Of a stretch of 19,077 nt of DNA, positions 1-7,692 are shown piece by piece. The DNA lies in NCBI GenBank assembly GCA_030840415.1, contig JAVEEO010000523.1, forward strand, positions 1-19,077, read 5' to 3'. A model generated the notes under the pieces. It did no database searches and was not told the origin of the DNA. It saw only the letters and a list, made by a program, of their open reading frames with translations. The position numbers were made by a program, and so were the translations under genes. The DNA comes from Pseudonocardiales bacterium. GTDB lineage: Bacteria > Actinomycetota > Actinomycetes > Mycobacteriales > Jatrophihabitantaceae. Position 1 is the stretch's first letter, and each line of letters starts with the position of its first letter.

Positions 1-690
1 CCCACCCCCCCCGCCGCCCGGTTGCTTCCCGACGGGTCGCCCGGCCGGACCGCCCCCAGCCCGGTCCCCACCGCCCCGGGCGTCCCGGGACCCGGTGGCG
101 GGCAGGCCGAACCGGTGCCGGCGGTCAGCTGCCCGGAGATCCGCGACGAGCAGTCCAGGCTGGGCTACCGCTGCATCGTCGACACGCTGCAGCAGGACGC
201 CCCGGACAACCTGCTCGGGCTGCGGATCTCGCTCAACGCCGAGGTCGAGCCGGACTGGGTGCTCAGCGAGGGCTCGGGCAATCCGCGCAGCGTGTCCGGC
301 CCGCCGTCGGACACCGTCGTGGTCGGCTGGCGGCAGTCTCCGCAGCCTGCCGGCCCGGCACTGCCGAGTGCGGCCCAGGTCCGCGACGAGGTGCGCCGGC
401 GCCCCAGCGTGGCCCTGCAGCGCGGCTACGGCGACTCCCCGTCCAGCCGGACGATGCTCGAGCACGTCCGGAGCTTCGGTGGGGTGGCGGGCTACGAGCT
501 GGTCACCGAGATCATCATCAATCCGGCCTACCGCGCGCAGCAGAACCTGGCCACCCGCACCGAGCGGTTGTGGGTGGTGGGGCTGCCCACCACGGCCGGG
601 GTCAGCATCTTCATGCTCTCGATTCCGGACCGGCGCGCCGACCTGTGGCCGAAGGCGGCGGCAACCGTGGCCACCGTGCACGTCCTCTGA
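1..690 (+). CDS. Unrecognised protein, C-terminal part (5' end outside window)
   Basis: The frame is open from the first base to a TGA at 688-690, giving 229 residues with no clear start, so the gene is probably truncated by the window. The visible N-terminal part (about 40 residues) is rich in Pro, Gly and Ala and looks like a flexible linker. It is followed by about 170 residues of ordered composition that contain two cysteines (in VSCPEI and YRCIVD). I see no transmembrane segment in the visible part. A membrane anchor or signal peptide upstream followed by this linker and an extracytoplasmic domain would fit the layout, but that is inference. A TTG at 22 could be a start but has no visible ribosome binding site and opens directly into the linker. 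I do not recognise the family. The next gene starts 26 bp downstream with its own -10 element, so the two need not form an operon. Confidence 0.7.
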   Translation, partial: PTPPAARLLPDGSPGRTAPSPVPTAPGVPGPGGGQAEPVPAVSCPEIRDEQSRLGYRCIVDTLQQDAPDNLLGLRISLNAEVEPDWVLSEGSGNPRSVSGPPSDTVVVGWRQSPQPAGPALPSAAQVRDEVRRRPSVALQRGYGDSPSSRTMLEHVRSFGGVAGYELVTEIIINPAYRAQQNLATRTERLWVVGLPTTAGVSIFMLSIPDRRADLWPKAAATVATVHVL

Positions 691-704
691 GCCACCGGTT
701 TGGT

Positions 705-710
705 TAGGGT
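705..710 (+). promoter_or_regulatory. Putative -10 element (TAGGGT) of a leaderless M16 peptidase transcript
   Basis: TAGGGT fits the actinobacterial -10 consensus TANNNT and ends 6 nt before the GTG at 717. Transcription would therefore start at or next to the start codon. No Shine-Dalgarno sequence lies in front of 717. The identical string TTAGGGTGGCGG precedes the start at 11962. No convincing -35 is visible. Confidence 0.5.
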
Positions 711-716
711 GGCGGG

Positions 717-2033
717 GTGCCTTCCGCGTCGCGCGTCCTCACCCTGCCGCCCCTGTCCTTCCACTTGCAGCACCACACCCTGCGCAACGGCCTGCGGGTC
801 GTGCTGGCGCCGGACCGGCAGGTGCCGGCGGTTGCCATCGCGGTGTACTACGACGTGGGGTTCCGTTCCGAGCCGCAGGGCCGCACCGGCTTCGCGCACC
901 TGTTCGAGCACCTGATGTTCCAGGGCTCGGCCAACCTGGAGAAGCTGGAGCACTTCCACTACGTCCAGTCCTCCGGCGGCACCTTCAACGGCAGCACCCG
1001 GCTGGACTACACCAACTACTACGAGGTACTGCCCGCCCACGCACTGGAGCGCGGCCTGTTTCTGGAGGCCGACCGGATGCGCTCGCCGCGGATCACCGAG
1101 GAGAACCTGGCCAACCAGATCGACGTGGTCAAGGAGGAGATCCGGGTCAACGTGCTCAACCGGCCCTACGGCGGCTTCCCGTGGCTGCAGCTGCCGCAGC
1201 TGATGTACGACACCTTCCCCAACGCGCACAACGGCTACGGCGGCTTCGAGGATCTGAACAACGCCACGGTGGCCGATGCCAGCTCGTTCTTCGACAGCTA
1301 CTACGCCCCGGCCAACGCGGTGCTCAGCATCACCGGCGACTTCGACCCAGACCAGGCGCTGGAGATGGTCGAGCGGCACTTCGCCCCGATCCGGCGCCGT
1401 CGCAAGCCGAAACGGCCGGACTTCGCCGAGCCGCCGCTGACCGCCGAGCGGCGCACCGTGGTGGTCGACGAACTGGCCCCGATCCCCGCGCTCGCGATCG
1501 GCTACCGGGTCACCGATCCCGGCGCCGACTTCCGCCGCTACCTGGCGACCGTGCTGCTCGCCGAGATCCTGTCCAATGGCGATGCCTCCCGGTTGCACCG
1601 CTCGCTGGTCCAGTCGAAGGGGCTGGTCACCGACGTCAGCGCCTATCTGGGGACCTTCGGCGACCCGTTGGAGGAGCGGGACCCGACCCGGCTCAACATC
1701 ACCGCCCACTACCCCGACCGGGGTGCCACCGACGCCGTGCTGGCCGCGGTGGACGCCGAACTCGTCCGGCTGGCCGAGGACGGCACCGAGCCGGGGGAGT
1801 TGCACCGTGCCTGCATCCAGCTTGCCGCCCTCATCTCCGGAGAGCTGGACAACGTGATGAACCGCGGCCAGGAGTTCGCCAAGTTCGAACTGCTGTTCGG
1901 CGACTCCTCGCTGATCCTGCGGCTGCCCGGCCTGCTCAGCGAGATCACCGACGACGACCTGCGGGCGGTCGCGGCCGCGCTGACACCCACCAGCCGGGCC
2001 GTCGTCGAGGTCGTTCCGGGAGCAGCCCGATGA
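717..2033 (+). CDS. M16 family zinc peptidase, catalytic subunit
   Basis: A 438-residue protein of the M16B (processing-peptidase-like) type. The inverted zinc motif HLFEH lies at residues 61-65, with His61 and His65 as predicted zinc ligands and Glu64 as the catalytic base. The third ligand is expected in the KEEIR segment near Glu141, about 75 residues on, as the family requires. The C-terminal half (roughly 230-438) is the second M16 repeat and ends in VVEVVPG. There is no signal peptide, so a cytoplasmic location is likely, with peptides or misfolded fragments as substrates. The GTG at 717 is chosen because it follows a TANNNT element by 6 nt and gives the usual length. The next gene overlaps the stop by 4 bp (ATGA), which indicates translational coupling and a heterodimer. 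The pair resembles mitochondrial processing peptidase alpha/beta and bacterial M16 heterodimers. The substrate is unknown. Confidence 0.93.
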   Translation: MPSASRVLTLPPLSFHLQHHTLRNGLRVVLAPDRQVPAVAIAVYYDVGFRSEPQGRTGFAHLFEHLMFQGSANLEKLEHFHYVQSSGGTFNGSTRLDYTNYYEVLPAHALERGLFLEADRMRSPRITEENLANQIDVVKEEIRVNVLNRPYGGFPWLQLPQLMYDTFPNAHNGYGGFEDLNNATVADASSFFDSYYAPANAVLSITGDFDPDQALEMVERHFAPIRRRRKPKRPDFAEPPLTAERRTVVVDELAPIPALAIGYRVTDPGADFRRYLATVLLAEILSNGDASRLHRSLVQSKGLVTDVSAYLGTFGDPLEERDPTRLNITAHYPDRGATDAVLAAVDAELVRLAEDGTEPGELHRACIQLAALISGELDNVMNRGQEFAKFELLFGDSSLILRLPGLLSEITDDDLRAVAAALTPTSRAVVEVVPGAAR

Positions 2034-3364
2034 GCGCCCCGACCCTGGTTCCGGGGCTGACCGCGCCGGCCCGGCCGAAGAAGCTCAGCTCGTCCGAGCG
2101 GGTGCTGGCATCGGGCCTTCGGGTGGTGGCGATCCGCCGGCCGACCGTGCCGATGGTCGAGGTCCGGTTGCGGATCCCGTTCTTCTCGGCCAAGCCCGGT
2201 CACCTGGCCCGGTCCTCGCTGCTGTCGCGCACCCTGCTGACCGGCACCGCCGAGCACGACCGGACCGAGCTCGCCATCGCGCTGGGCGATCTCGGTGCGG
2301 AGCTGTCGGTAGGCGTGGACGCCGACCGGCTGGTGCTGTCGGCGTCCGGGATCGCCTCCGGGCTGCCGGCGCTGCTCGGGCTCTACGCCGAGCTGCTGAC
2401 CTCGGCCAGCTACCCGAGTGCCGAGGTCGCCGGCGAACGCGGCCGGATGTTGGAACGGATCGCGATGTCCCGCTCCCAGGCCGGGGTGGTCGCCGGCGAG
2501 GCACTGGCCGAGCGGTTGGCGCCCGGGCACCCGTACGGGCGGACGCTGCCGACCGAGCAGGAGGTCACTGCCACCACCCGCGCGCAGCTACGCAGCCTGC
2601 ACTCCAGCCTGGTACGTCCCGACGGTGCCCTGCTGGTCATCGTCGGCGACATCTCGCCGGCCCGCGCGCTGGCCGCCGCCGAGTCGGCGCTGGCCGGCTG
2701 GACCGGCACCGCACCGGCCCCCAAGGCACCCCCGCTGCCGCCGATCGCCGCGAGCCCGCTGCTGGTGCTGGACCGGCCCGGCTCGGTGCAGACCGCCTTC
2801 CGGTTCGGCGGTCCGGGCGTGGGACGCCAGGACGAGCGCTATCCGGCGCTCCAACTGGCCAACCTGATCTTCGGCGGCTACATCTCCTCCCGCTGGGTGG
2901 AGAACATCCGGGAGCGCAAGGGCTTCTCCTACTCCCCACGCAGCGCCATCGAGCACAGCGCGCTCCGAAGCTCATTCACGGTCAGCGCCGACGTCGCCAC
3001 CGAGGTCACCGCGCCGGCGATGCTGGAGACCTTGTACGAGCTGGGCCGGATGGCCTCGGGCCCGGTGACCGAGGCGGAGTTGGAGTCGGTGCGCCAGTAC
3101 GCCATCGGCACGCTGGCGCTGTCGACGGCCACCCAGGCCGGACTGGCCACGACCGTGTCGGGGCTGCTCGGCGTGGGCGTCGAACTGGACTGGCTGGTCA
3201 ACCATCCGCTCCGGCTGGCCCGGGTCACGGTCGCCGACGTGGCCGAGGTGTCCGCCCAGTTCCTCGCGCCGCGCGCGCTGGTCGGGGTGGCCGTCGGCGA
3301 CGCCGCCGCGATCACCGGACCGCTGGCCGGCATCGTGGAGGTCGAGTCGTCCGTTGGCAACTGA
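2030..3364 (+). CDS. M16 family protein, non-catalytic partner subunit
   Basis: A 444-residue protein with the two-repeat M16 fold but no HXXEH. The place where the motif should lie (about residues 60-70, before LLTGT) reads SLLSR, so no zinc site can form. The second repeat keeps the segment IRERKGFSYS, in which Arg294 and Tyr301 match the R/Y pair that the zinc-less subunit of bacterial M16 heterodimers contributes to substrate binding. Loss of the zinc motif together with retention of R/Y is the expected pattern for a dedicated partner rather than a decaying gene. The start ATG overlaps the stop of the catalytic subunit by 4 bp. The 3' end overlaps the proposed TTG start of nudC by 11 bp. 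The protein is probably cytoplasmic and active only as a dimer with the 717-2033 product. Confidence 0.92.
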   Translation: MSAPTLVPGLTAPARPKKLSSSERVLASGLRVVAIRRPTVPMVEVRLRIPFFSAKPGHLARSSLLSRTLLTGTAEHDRTELAIALGDLGAELSVGVDADRLVLSASGIASGLPALLGLYAELLTSASYPSAEVAGERGRMLERIAMSRSQAGVVAGEALAERLAPGHPYGRTLPTEQEVTATTRAQLRSLHSSLVRPDGALLVIVGDISPARALAAAESALAGWTGTAPAPKAPPLPPIAASPLLVLDRPGSVQTAFRFGGPGVGRQDERYPALQLANLIFGGYISSRWVENIRERKGFSYSPRSAIEHSALRSSFTVSADVATEVTAPAMLETLYELGRMASGPVTEAELESVRQYAIGTLALSTATQAGLATTVSGLLGVGVELDWLVNHPLRLARVTVADVAEVSAQFLAPRALVGVAVGDAAAITGPLAGIVEVESSVGN

Positions 3365-4427
3365 TCAGCCCGCTGATCCAGCGGCTGACGCAGCCGATCG
3401 GGAGGCCGGGCGGTCCGCTGACCGGGGGGCCGGGAAGTCCGGTGACCGGCCGGCCCGCGATCCGTGGGCGATACCGGACGTGCCGATCCTGGCCCGGTCG
3501 GCGCACGACCGGATCGCCCACCGCCGCGGCGACCCGGACTGGTTCGCCGCCGCCTGGAACGACCCGGACAGCCGGGTCCTGCTGATCACGCGGGCCGGAA
3601 CGGCGCCGGTGGGTGCCGGTGGCCGGGAACTGCGGTTCGTCAGCCCGTCCGAGGCCGGCGCCGACGGCGTCCGGGTGCTGCTGGGGACGGCGGGCGGCAC
3701 CCAGTACCTGGCCCTGCTCGCCGACGCCGACGATCTCGCCGGATCGGTTCCCGCCGGGGTTGAGTGGCGGGGACTGCGGGAGTTGGCCACCGAGTTGACC
3801 GACCTCGATGTCGGACTGCTGACCACCGTGGTGGCGCTGCAGGCCTGGCACCGGTCGCACCGGCACTGCCCGCGCTGCGGAGCGGTGACCGAGGTGACCA
3901 AGTCCGGCTGGACCAGGACCTGCCCGGCGGACGGTTCCGAGCACTTCCCGCGGACCGACCCCGCGGTGATCGTGCTGGTGCACGACGGAGCCGGCCGGTG
4001 CGTGCTGGCCCGCGGTCCGCAGTGGCCCGCCGGGCGGATGTCGGTGCTGGCCGGTTTTGTAGAGGCGGGGGAGTCCGCCGAGGCCGCGGTCGCCCGCGAG
4101 GTGCGCGAGGAGGTCGGCATCGAGGTCCGCGACGTCAGCTACGTGGCCAGCCAGCCGCACCCGTTCCCGGCCTCGCTGATGCTCGGCTACACCGCCCGGG
4201 TGGCCGGCGATCCGCGGTTGCGCATCGATGCGGACGAGATCGTCGAGGCCGGCTGGTACACCCGCGAGCAGGTGCGCCGAGCCACCGACTGGGGCGCCGA
4301 GCCGGCGCCCGCGGCGGACCCACCGGTGACGGCCGGGCGCGAAGCGGTCCCCGCGCTGCGCGGGCTGCCAGGTGCCATGTCGATCGCCCGGCAGCTGATC
4401 AACGCCTGGCTGGCGGCCACCGACTAA
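3354..4427 (+). CDS. nudC: NADH pyrophosphatase NudC (Nudix hydrolase)
   Basis: NudC hydrolyses NAD(H) to NMN(H) and AMP, and in characterised members also removes NAD caps from RNA. The 357-residue reading has an N-terminal NudC domain (about 43-160), a zinc-ribbon region at 171-200, and the Nudix box GX5EX7REVXEEXG at 234-255. The NudC-specific array after the box reads SQPHPFPAS (266-274) instead of the usual SQPWPFPxS. The ribbon keeps Cys172, Cys175 and Cys190, but the fourth cysteine is replaced in CPADG. The start is uncertain. TTG 3354 gives an extra 42-residue Ala/Asp/Arg-rich N-terminus and overlaps the preceding gene by 11 bp. An in-frame GTG at 3480 gives a 315-residue protein close to the family's usual length and may be the true start. 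Expression is probably coupled to the M16 genes. A hairpin follows the stop. Confidence 0.93.
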   Translation: MATDQPADPAADAADREAGRSADRGAGKSGDRPARDPWAIPDVPILARSAHDRIAHRRGDPDWFAAAWNDPDSRVLLITRAGTAPVGAGGRELRFVSPSEAGADGVRVLLGTAGGTQYLALLADADDLAGSVPAGVEWRGLRELATELTDLDVGLLTTVVALQAWHRSHRHCPRCGAVTEVTKSGWTRTCPADGSEHFPRTDPAVIVLVHDGAGRCVLARGPQWPAGRMSVLAGFVEAGESAEAAVAREVREEVGIEVRDVSYVASQPHPFPASLMLGYTARVAGDPRLRIDADEIVEAGWYTREQVRRATDWGAEPAPAADPPVTAGREAVPALRGLPGAMSIARQLINAWLAATD

Positions 4428-4442
4428 GGGTGAGCCCGTTTT

Positions 4443-4470
4443 CAGCGCACCGAAACAGCGGGGTGCGCTG
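4443..4470. terminator. Hairpin after nudC, copy 1 (probable terminator)
   Basis: The 9-nt arms CAGCGCACC (4443-4451) and GGTGCGCTG (4462-4470) are perfect reverse complements around a 10-nt loop. It lies 15 bp after the nudC stop, between convergent genes, preceded by TTTT on the plus strand. A second copy with the same arms follows 9 nt later. There is no long T tract on either side, as is common for actinobacterial terminators. Confidence 0.6.
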
Positions 4471-4478
4471 TGCTGGTT

Positions 4479-5111
4479 TCAGCGCACCGACATCGCAGGG
4501 TGCGCTGGGTCGTCGTAGCGGATCACCACGTCGGCCAGTGCTGCCGGGTTGACGTCGATGTCATAGCGGTCGAAGGCCGGCAGCGTCCAGCTCAGCTCCT
4601 GCGGTACCTGGCGCTTGCGGGCCGCCCGGCTCACCGCCAGGTGGACCGCGACGTCGAAACCGAGCCCCGCGCCCAGCAGCAGCTCACCGCGGACCAGGAG
4701 CACGCCGGAGGCCGACAACGGCTGCGGCCGGGTTCGGATCGCCCGGTTGGTCGCCGGGTCGCGCAGCGCCGGCAGGTAATGAGCGTCCTCGGTGGCCGCC
4801 ACCGGGTCGAGCACCTCCCGCTGCAGGGCGGCGCGGTCCAGCCAGCCGGTGTAGAAGGACTCGACGTCGGTCTTGCCGTACTCGAAGCGCAGCGAGGCGT
4901 CCCGGTAGAAGTCGCAGGCTTGCACCACGCCGACCGGGTGCCCGGCCGCCAGCAGGCCGGTGCGCAGCTCGTCGACCAGCGGCTCGGTACGCACCCAGAT
5001 GGGGGCATCCAGCGCGACCCGCAGCGGCCGGCGGCCATCGTGACGGGCCAGGAGCAGTTCGGTCAGCCGGTGGCCCAGCAGCTCAGTGGTGATCGCTGTG
5101 TAGCGCCTCAC
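4479..5111 (-). CDS. Uridine-kinase-like protein lacking the P-loop
   Basis: A 210-residue protein whose layout matches actinobacterial uridine-kinase-like P-loop proteins: an opening strand RVALDAP (31-37), a segment CDFYR where kinases have a catalytic Asp region (66-70), a YxxxxxDxxAL stretch (87-96), LLDP-like VLDPV (100-104), a strand GVLLVRGELLL (136-146), and a C-terminal DADVV-like motif (ALADVVIRYDDP, 191-202). The Walker A motif GXXXXGKT is absent. Its place reads DAPIWVRTEP (35-44), without the glycine and lysine that bind phosphate. It is therefore unlikely to be a normal kinase and may be a regulatory or binding homologue. The GTG start lies 1 nt after the mycoredoxin stop, which indicates a coupled two-gene operon. 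Its 3' end runs into a hairpin shared with convergent nudC. Family assignment is from memory of the fold and is moderately sure. Confidence 0.75.
   Translation of the reverse strand: MRRYTAITTELLGHRLTELLLARHDGRRPLRVALDAPIWVRTEPLVDELRTGLLAAGHPVGVVQACDFYRDASLRFEYGKTDVESFYTGWLDRAALQREVLDPVAATEDAHYLPALRDPATNRAIRTRPQPLSASGVLLVRGELLLGAGLGFDVAVHLAVSRAARKRQVPQELSWTLPAFDRYDIDVNPAALADVVIRYDDPAHPAMSVR
4480..4507. terminator. Hairpin copy 2, overlapping the 3' end of the minus-strand gene
   Basis: The same 9-nt arms as copy 1 (4480-4488 and 4499-4507) enclose a different 10-nt loop. Copy 2 covers the last codons and part of the stop codon (4479-4481) of the kinase-like gene on the minus strand, so the stem sequence also encodes its C-terminus. 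With copy 1 it forms a tandem pair able to stop transcription from both directions. Confidence 0.55.
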
Positions 5112-5112
5112 C

Positions 5113-5361
5113 TCAGACCAGTGCGGCGAGCTTCTCCTGCACCTGCTGCACGGTCGGGTTGGTCAGCGCCGAGCCGTCGGAGAACTCCAGGGTCGGAACC
5201 GTCTGGTTGCCGCCGTTGACCTGCATGACTCGGTCGGCGGCGCTGTCGTCCTGCTCGATGTTGATCTCAGTAAAGCTCACTCCGGCGCGCGCCAGGCCGT
5301 GCTTGAGCCGGACGCAGTAACCGCACCACGAAGTGGTGTACATGATCAAGGAGTCGGTCAT
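5113..5361 (-). CDS. mrx1: Mycoredoxin (glutaredoxin-like, mycothiol-dependent)
   Basis: An 82-residue single-domain thioredoxin-fold protein. The active site WCGYC (Cys13, Cys16) follows the first strand SLIMYTTS. The cis-proline motif TVPTLEF is at about 54-60, and the GG-type end of the fold (FSDGSALTNP) follows. This combination is the signature of mycoredoxin-1, which reduces mixed disulfides between proteins and mycothiol in the cytoplasm, with electrons from mycothiol and mycothione reductase. Its presence implies a mycothiol-producing actinobacterium. The ATG at 5361 has a purine-rich stretch (GGAAAGG) about 7 nt upstream on the minus strand as a possible ribosome binding site. It is the first gene of an operon with the kinase-like gene and is divergent from uvrD2, with 197 bp between the two starts. 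Confidence 0.95.
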   Translation of the reverse strand: MTDSLIMYTTSWCGYCVRLKHGLARAGVSFTEINIEQDDSAADRVMQVNGGNQTVPTLEFSDGSALTNPTVQQVQEKLAALV

Positions 5362-5558
5362 CGAGAGCCTTTCCAGGGTTCCAGTGAGGTGCTGAGCGGA
5401 TCTTGCCCAGGCTAAACCGCCGCGAGGGGCACGGATGTTCCCGAAACCGGCTTCCCGGCGCGTGCCGGGCCGGTGCGACCCTGGTCGGCCGGTGCGACCC
5501 CGGTCAGCTTGTCGGCCCCGTCCGGCGAACTGTCGGTCCCGCTTGGCAGGATGCAGGG

Positions 5559-7637
5559 GTGACCGCCGCCCGCTCCGCCCCCTCGCCCGCCGCCGAGGCA
5601 GCGGTGGGCCTGCCGGCGGCTACCGGCTCGGCCGCCGAGCGGGTGCTGGCCGGGCTGGATCCGGAGCAGCGCGCGGCGGCGGAGGCAGTTCGGGGCCCGG
5701 TGTGCATCCTGGCCGGGGCCGGCACCGGCAAGACCCGCGCCATCACCCACCGGATCGCCTACGCGGTGGCGGTGGGCGCGGTGCCTGCCGACGCGGTGCT
5801 CGCGGTCACCTTCACCGCCCGGGCAGCCGGTGAGCTGCGCACCCGGTTGCGCGGTCTGGGAGCCGGCGGCGTGCAGGCCCGCACCTTCCACGCGGCCGCG
5901 CTGCGCCAGCTCAGCTACTTCGCCCCGCAAGTGCTGGGCGGCCCGATGCCCGAGGTCAGCAGCAACCCGATCCGCTGGGTATCCCAGGCCGCCAACCGGC
6001 TGCGGTTGCGCACCGACAAGGCCGAACTGCGCGACCTGGCGGGTGAGATCGACTGGGCGAAGTCCTCGCTGATCGCCCCGCAGGACTACGTCGGCGCCGC
6101 GGCGAAGGCAGGCCGCGGCGTCTCGCTGACGCCGGGACGGGTGGCCGAGGTCTACGCCGGGTACGAGGAGGCCAAGCGCCGCAACAACGAGATCGACTTC
6201 TCCGACCTGCTGCTGATCATGGCCGGTGCGCTGGAGGAGATCCCCGAGGTGGCGCGGGCGATCCGCACCCAGTACCGCTATTTCGTGATCGACGAGTACC
6301 AGGACGTCTCGCCGATCCAGCAGCGGCTGCTCGACGCCTGGCTCGGCGGTCGCGACGACGTCTGCGTGGTGGGTGACCCCAACCAGACCATCTACTCCTT
6401 CGCCGGCGCCAAGCCCTCCTACCTGCTCGACTTCGCCGAGCGCTACCCCAGTGCCACGGTGGTGCGGCTGGAACGTGACTACCGCTCCACGCCGCAGGTC
6501 GTCGACCTGGCCAACCGGTTGATCGGTACCGGGACGGCGGGCGGCGCCGGGCACCTGCGGCTGATCGGCCAGCGCCCGGACGGCCCGATGCCCAGCTTCG
6601 CCGAGCACGACGACGAGGTGGCCGAAGCCGAGTCGGTTGCCACCGCGGCCAAACGCCTGATCGCCGCAGGCACGCCGGCGTCCGAGATCGCCGTGCTGTT
6701 CCGGATCAATGCGCAGTCCGAGGTGTACGAGCAGGCGCTCACCGCTGAAGGCATTCCCTACGTGCTGCGCGGCGGCGAGCGGTTCTTCGACCGTGCCGAG
6801 GTCCGCCAGGCGCTGGTGTTGCTGCGCGGGGCGGCCCGGGCCGATGACGGCAGCGTGTCACTGCCCGAGTCGGTGACCGAGGTGCTCAGCTCGCTCGGCT
6901 GGAATGCCGAGCACCCGCCACCGGGCGGGGCGGCCCGGGAGCGCTGGGAATCCCTTGCCGCGCTGGTGAATCTGGCCGAGCAGTTCAGTGTCGAACTGCC
7001 GACCGCCCGGTTGGACGAGTTCAATGCCGACCTGGAGCAGCGGGCCGCATCCCAGCACGCTCCCACGGTGCAGGGCGTCACGCTGGCCTCGCTGCATTCG
7101 GCCAAGGGGTTGGAGTGGGACGCGGTGTTCCTGGTGGGGCTCACCGACCAGACCCTGCCGATCCAGCACGCCACCACGCCGGAGCAACTGGCCGAGGAGC
7201 GCCGGCTGTTCTACGTCGGGATCACCCGGGCCAGGCAACGGCTGATGCTGTCCTGGGCGCTGGCCCGGCATCGCGGGCAGGCCCGGCGGCGCCGGCCCAG
7301 CCGGTTCCTCGACGGGCTGCGGCCCGGGACGTCCGAGCGGTCCGCCGGCCGGGCCGGCGGCTCGGGCAAGCGCAGCCGGACGGCGGTGCCGGCCGAGGAC
7401 GCCGCGACGTTCGGCCGGCTGCGGGCCTGGCGCAAGAAGCAGGCCGATGCCCAGGCGGTGCCCGCTTTCGTGGTGTTCTCCGATGCCACGTTGGTCGCGA
7501 TCGCCGACCGGGCACCGTCGAACGAGGCGGAACTCGGGCAGGTGCCCGGGGTCGGCCCGACCAAGCTCGGACGCTATGCCGGGGCGGTACTGGCGGTGCT
7601 GGCCGGCGAGGATCCGGATCCGGTCGAGGTGGATTGA
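5559..7637 (+). CDS. uvrD2: UvrD2-type SF1A DNA helicase with C-terminal HRDC domain
   Basis: A 692-residue 3'-5' DNA helicase of superfamily 1A. Visible motifs are: motif I AGAGTGKT (52-59), motif Ia TFTARAAGE (84-92), motif II DEYQD (245-249), motif III DPNQTIYSF (273-281), motif IV RDYRST (306-311), motif V VTLASLHSAKGLEWD (507-521) and motif VI EERRLFYVGITRA (546-558). An HRDC domain fills about 613-685, beginning with LRAWRKKQADAQAVPAFVVF and ending with a helix-hairpin-like PGVGPTKL. Mycobacterial UvrD2 carries a four-cysteine module between the helicase core and the HRDC domain. Here that linker (about 587-612) is Gly/Arg/Ser-rich and contains no cysteine. The GTG at 5559 is preferred because the upstream in-frame extension has no family counterpart and the resulting length is close to mycobacterial UvrD2 (about 700). 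It acts on DNA in the cytoplasm in repair or replication. Confidence 0.93.
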   Translation: MTAARSAPSPAAEAAVGLPAATGSAAERVLAGLDPEQRAAAEAVRGPVCILAGAGTGKTRAITHRIAYAVAVGAVPADAVLAVTFTARAAGELRTRLRGLGAGGVQARTFHAAALRQLSYFAPQVLGGPMPEVSSNPIRWVSQAANRLRLRTDKAELRDLAGEIDWAKSSLIAPQDYVGAAAKAGRGVSLTPGRVAEVYAGYEEAKRRNNEIDFSDLLLIMAGALEEIPEVARAIRTQYRYFVIDEYQDVSPIQQRLLDAWLGGRDDVCVVGDPNQTIYSFAGAKPSYLLDFAERYPSATVVRLERDYRSTPQVVDLANRLIGTGTAGGAGHLRLIGQRPDGPMPSFAEHDDEVAEAESVATAAKRLIAAGTPASEIAVLFRINAQSEVYEQALTAEGIPYVLRGGERFFDRAEVRQALVLLRGAARADDGSVSLPESVTEVLSSLGWNAEHPPPGGAARERWESLAALVNLAEQFSVELPTARLDEFNADLEQRAASQHAPTVQGVTLASLHSAKGLEWDAVFLVGLTDQTLPIQHATTPEQLAEERRLFYVGITRARQRLMLSWALARHRGQARRRRPSRFLDGLRPGTSERSAGRAGGSGKRSRTAVPAEDAATFGRLRAWRKKQADAQAVPAFVVFSDATLVAIADRAPSNEAELGQVPGVGPTKLGRYAGAVLAVLAGEDPDPVEVD

Positions 7638-7692
7638 GCGGCGGTTCCAACCCCCTCCCGAGCCCGCCGGGGAAAAAGTTGGCGAGTTCGCG

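Noticed and set aside
528..1805. Minus-strand open frame of 425 codons
   Set aside because: It is the antisense shadow of the catalytic M16 gene, a common result of GC-rich codon bias. The translated sequence has no recognisable domain.
95..2029. A long plus-strand open frame running into the second M16 gene, suggesting a 1089-residue fusion protein
   Set aside because: The part before 2030 is Arg/Pro/Ala-rich out-of-frame reading of the first M16 gene and has no domain. Only the portion from the ATG at 2030 has M16 character.
4470..5219. Plus-strand open frame of 249 codons opposite the kinase-like and mycoredoxin genes
   Set aside because: The minus-strand genes have recognisable motifs (WCGYC, kinase-like strands), while the plus-strand product is a Gln/Arg/Val-rich shadow.
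5403..5558. N-terminal 52-residue extension of the UvrD2 frame
   Set aside because: The extension is cysteine- and arginine-rich without family counterpart and lies in the mycoredoxin/uvrD2 intergenic region. The GTG at 5559 gives the expected length.
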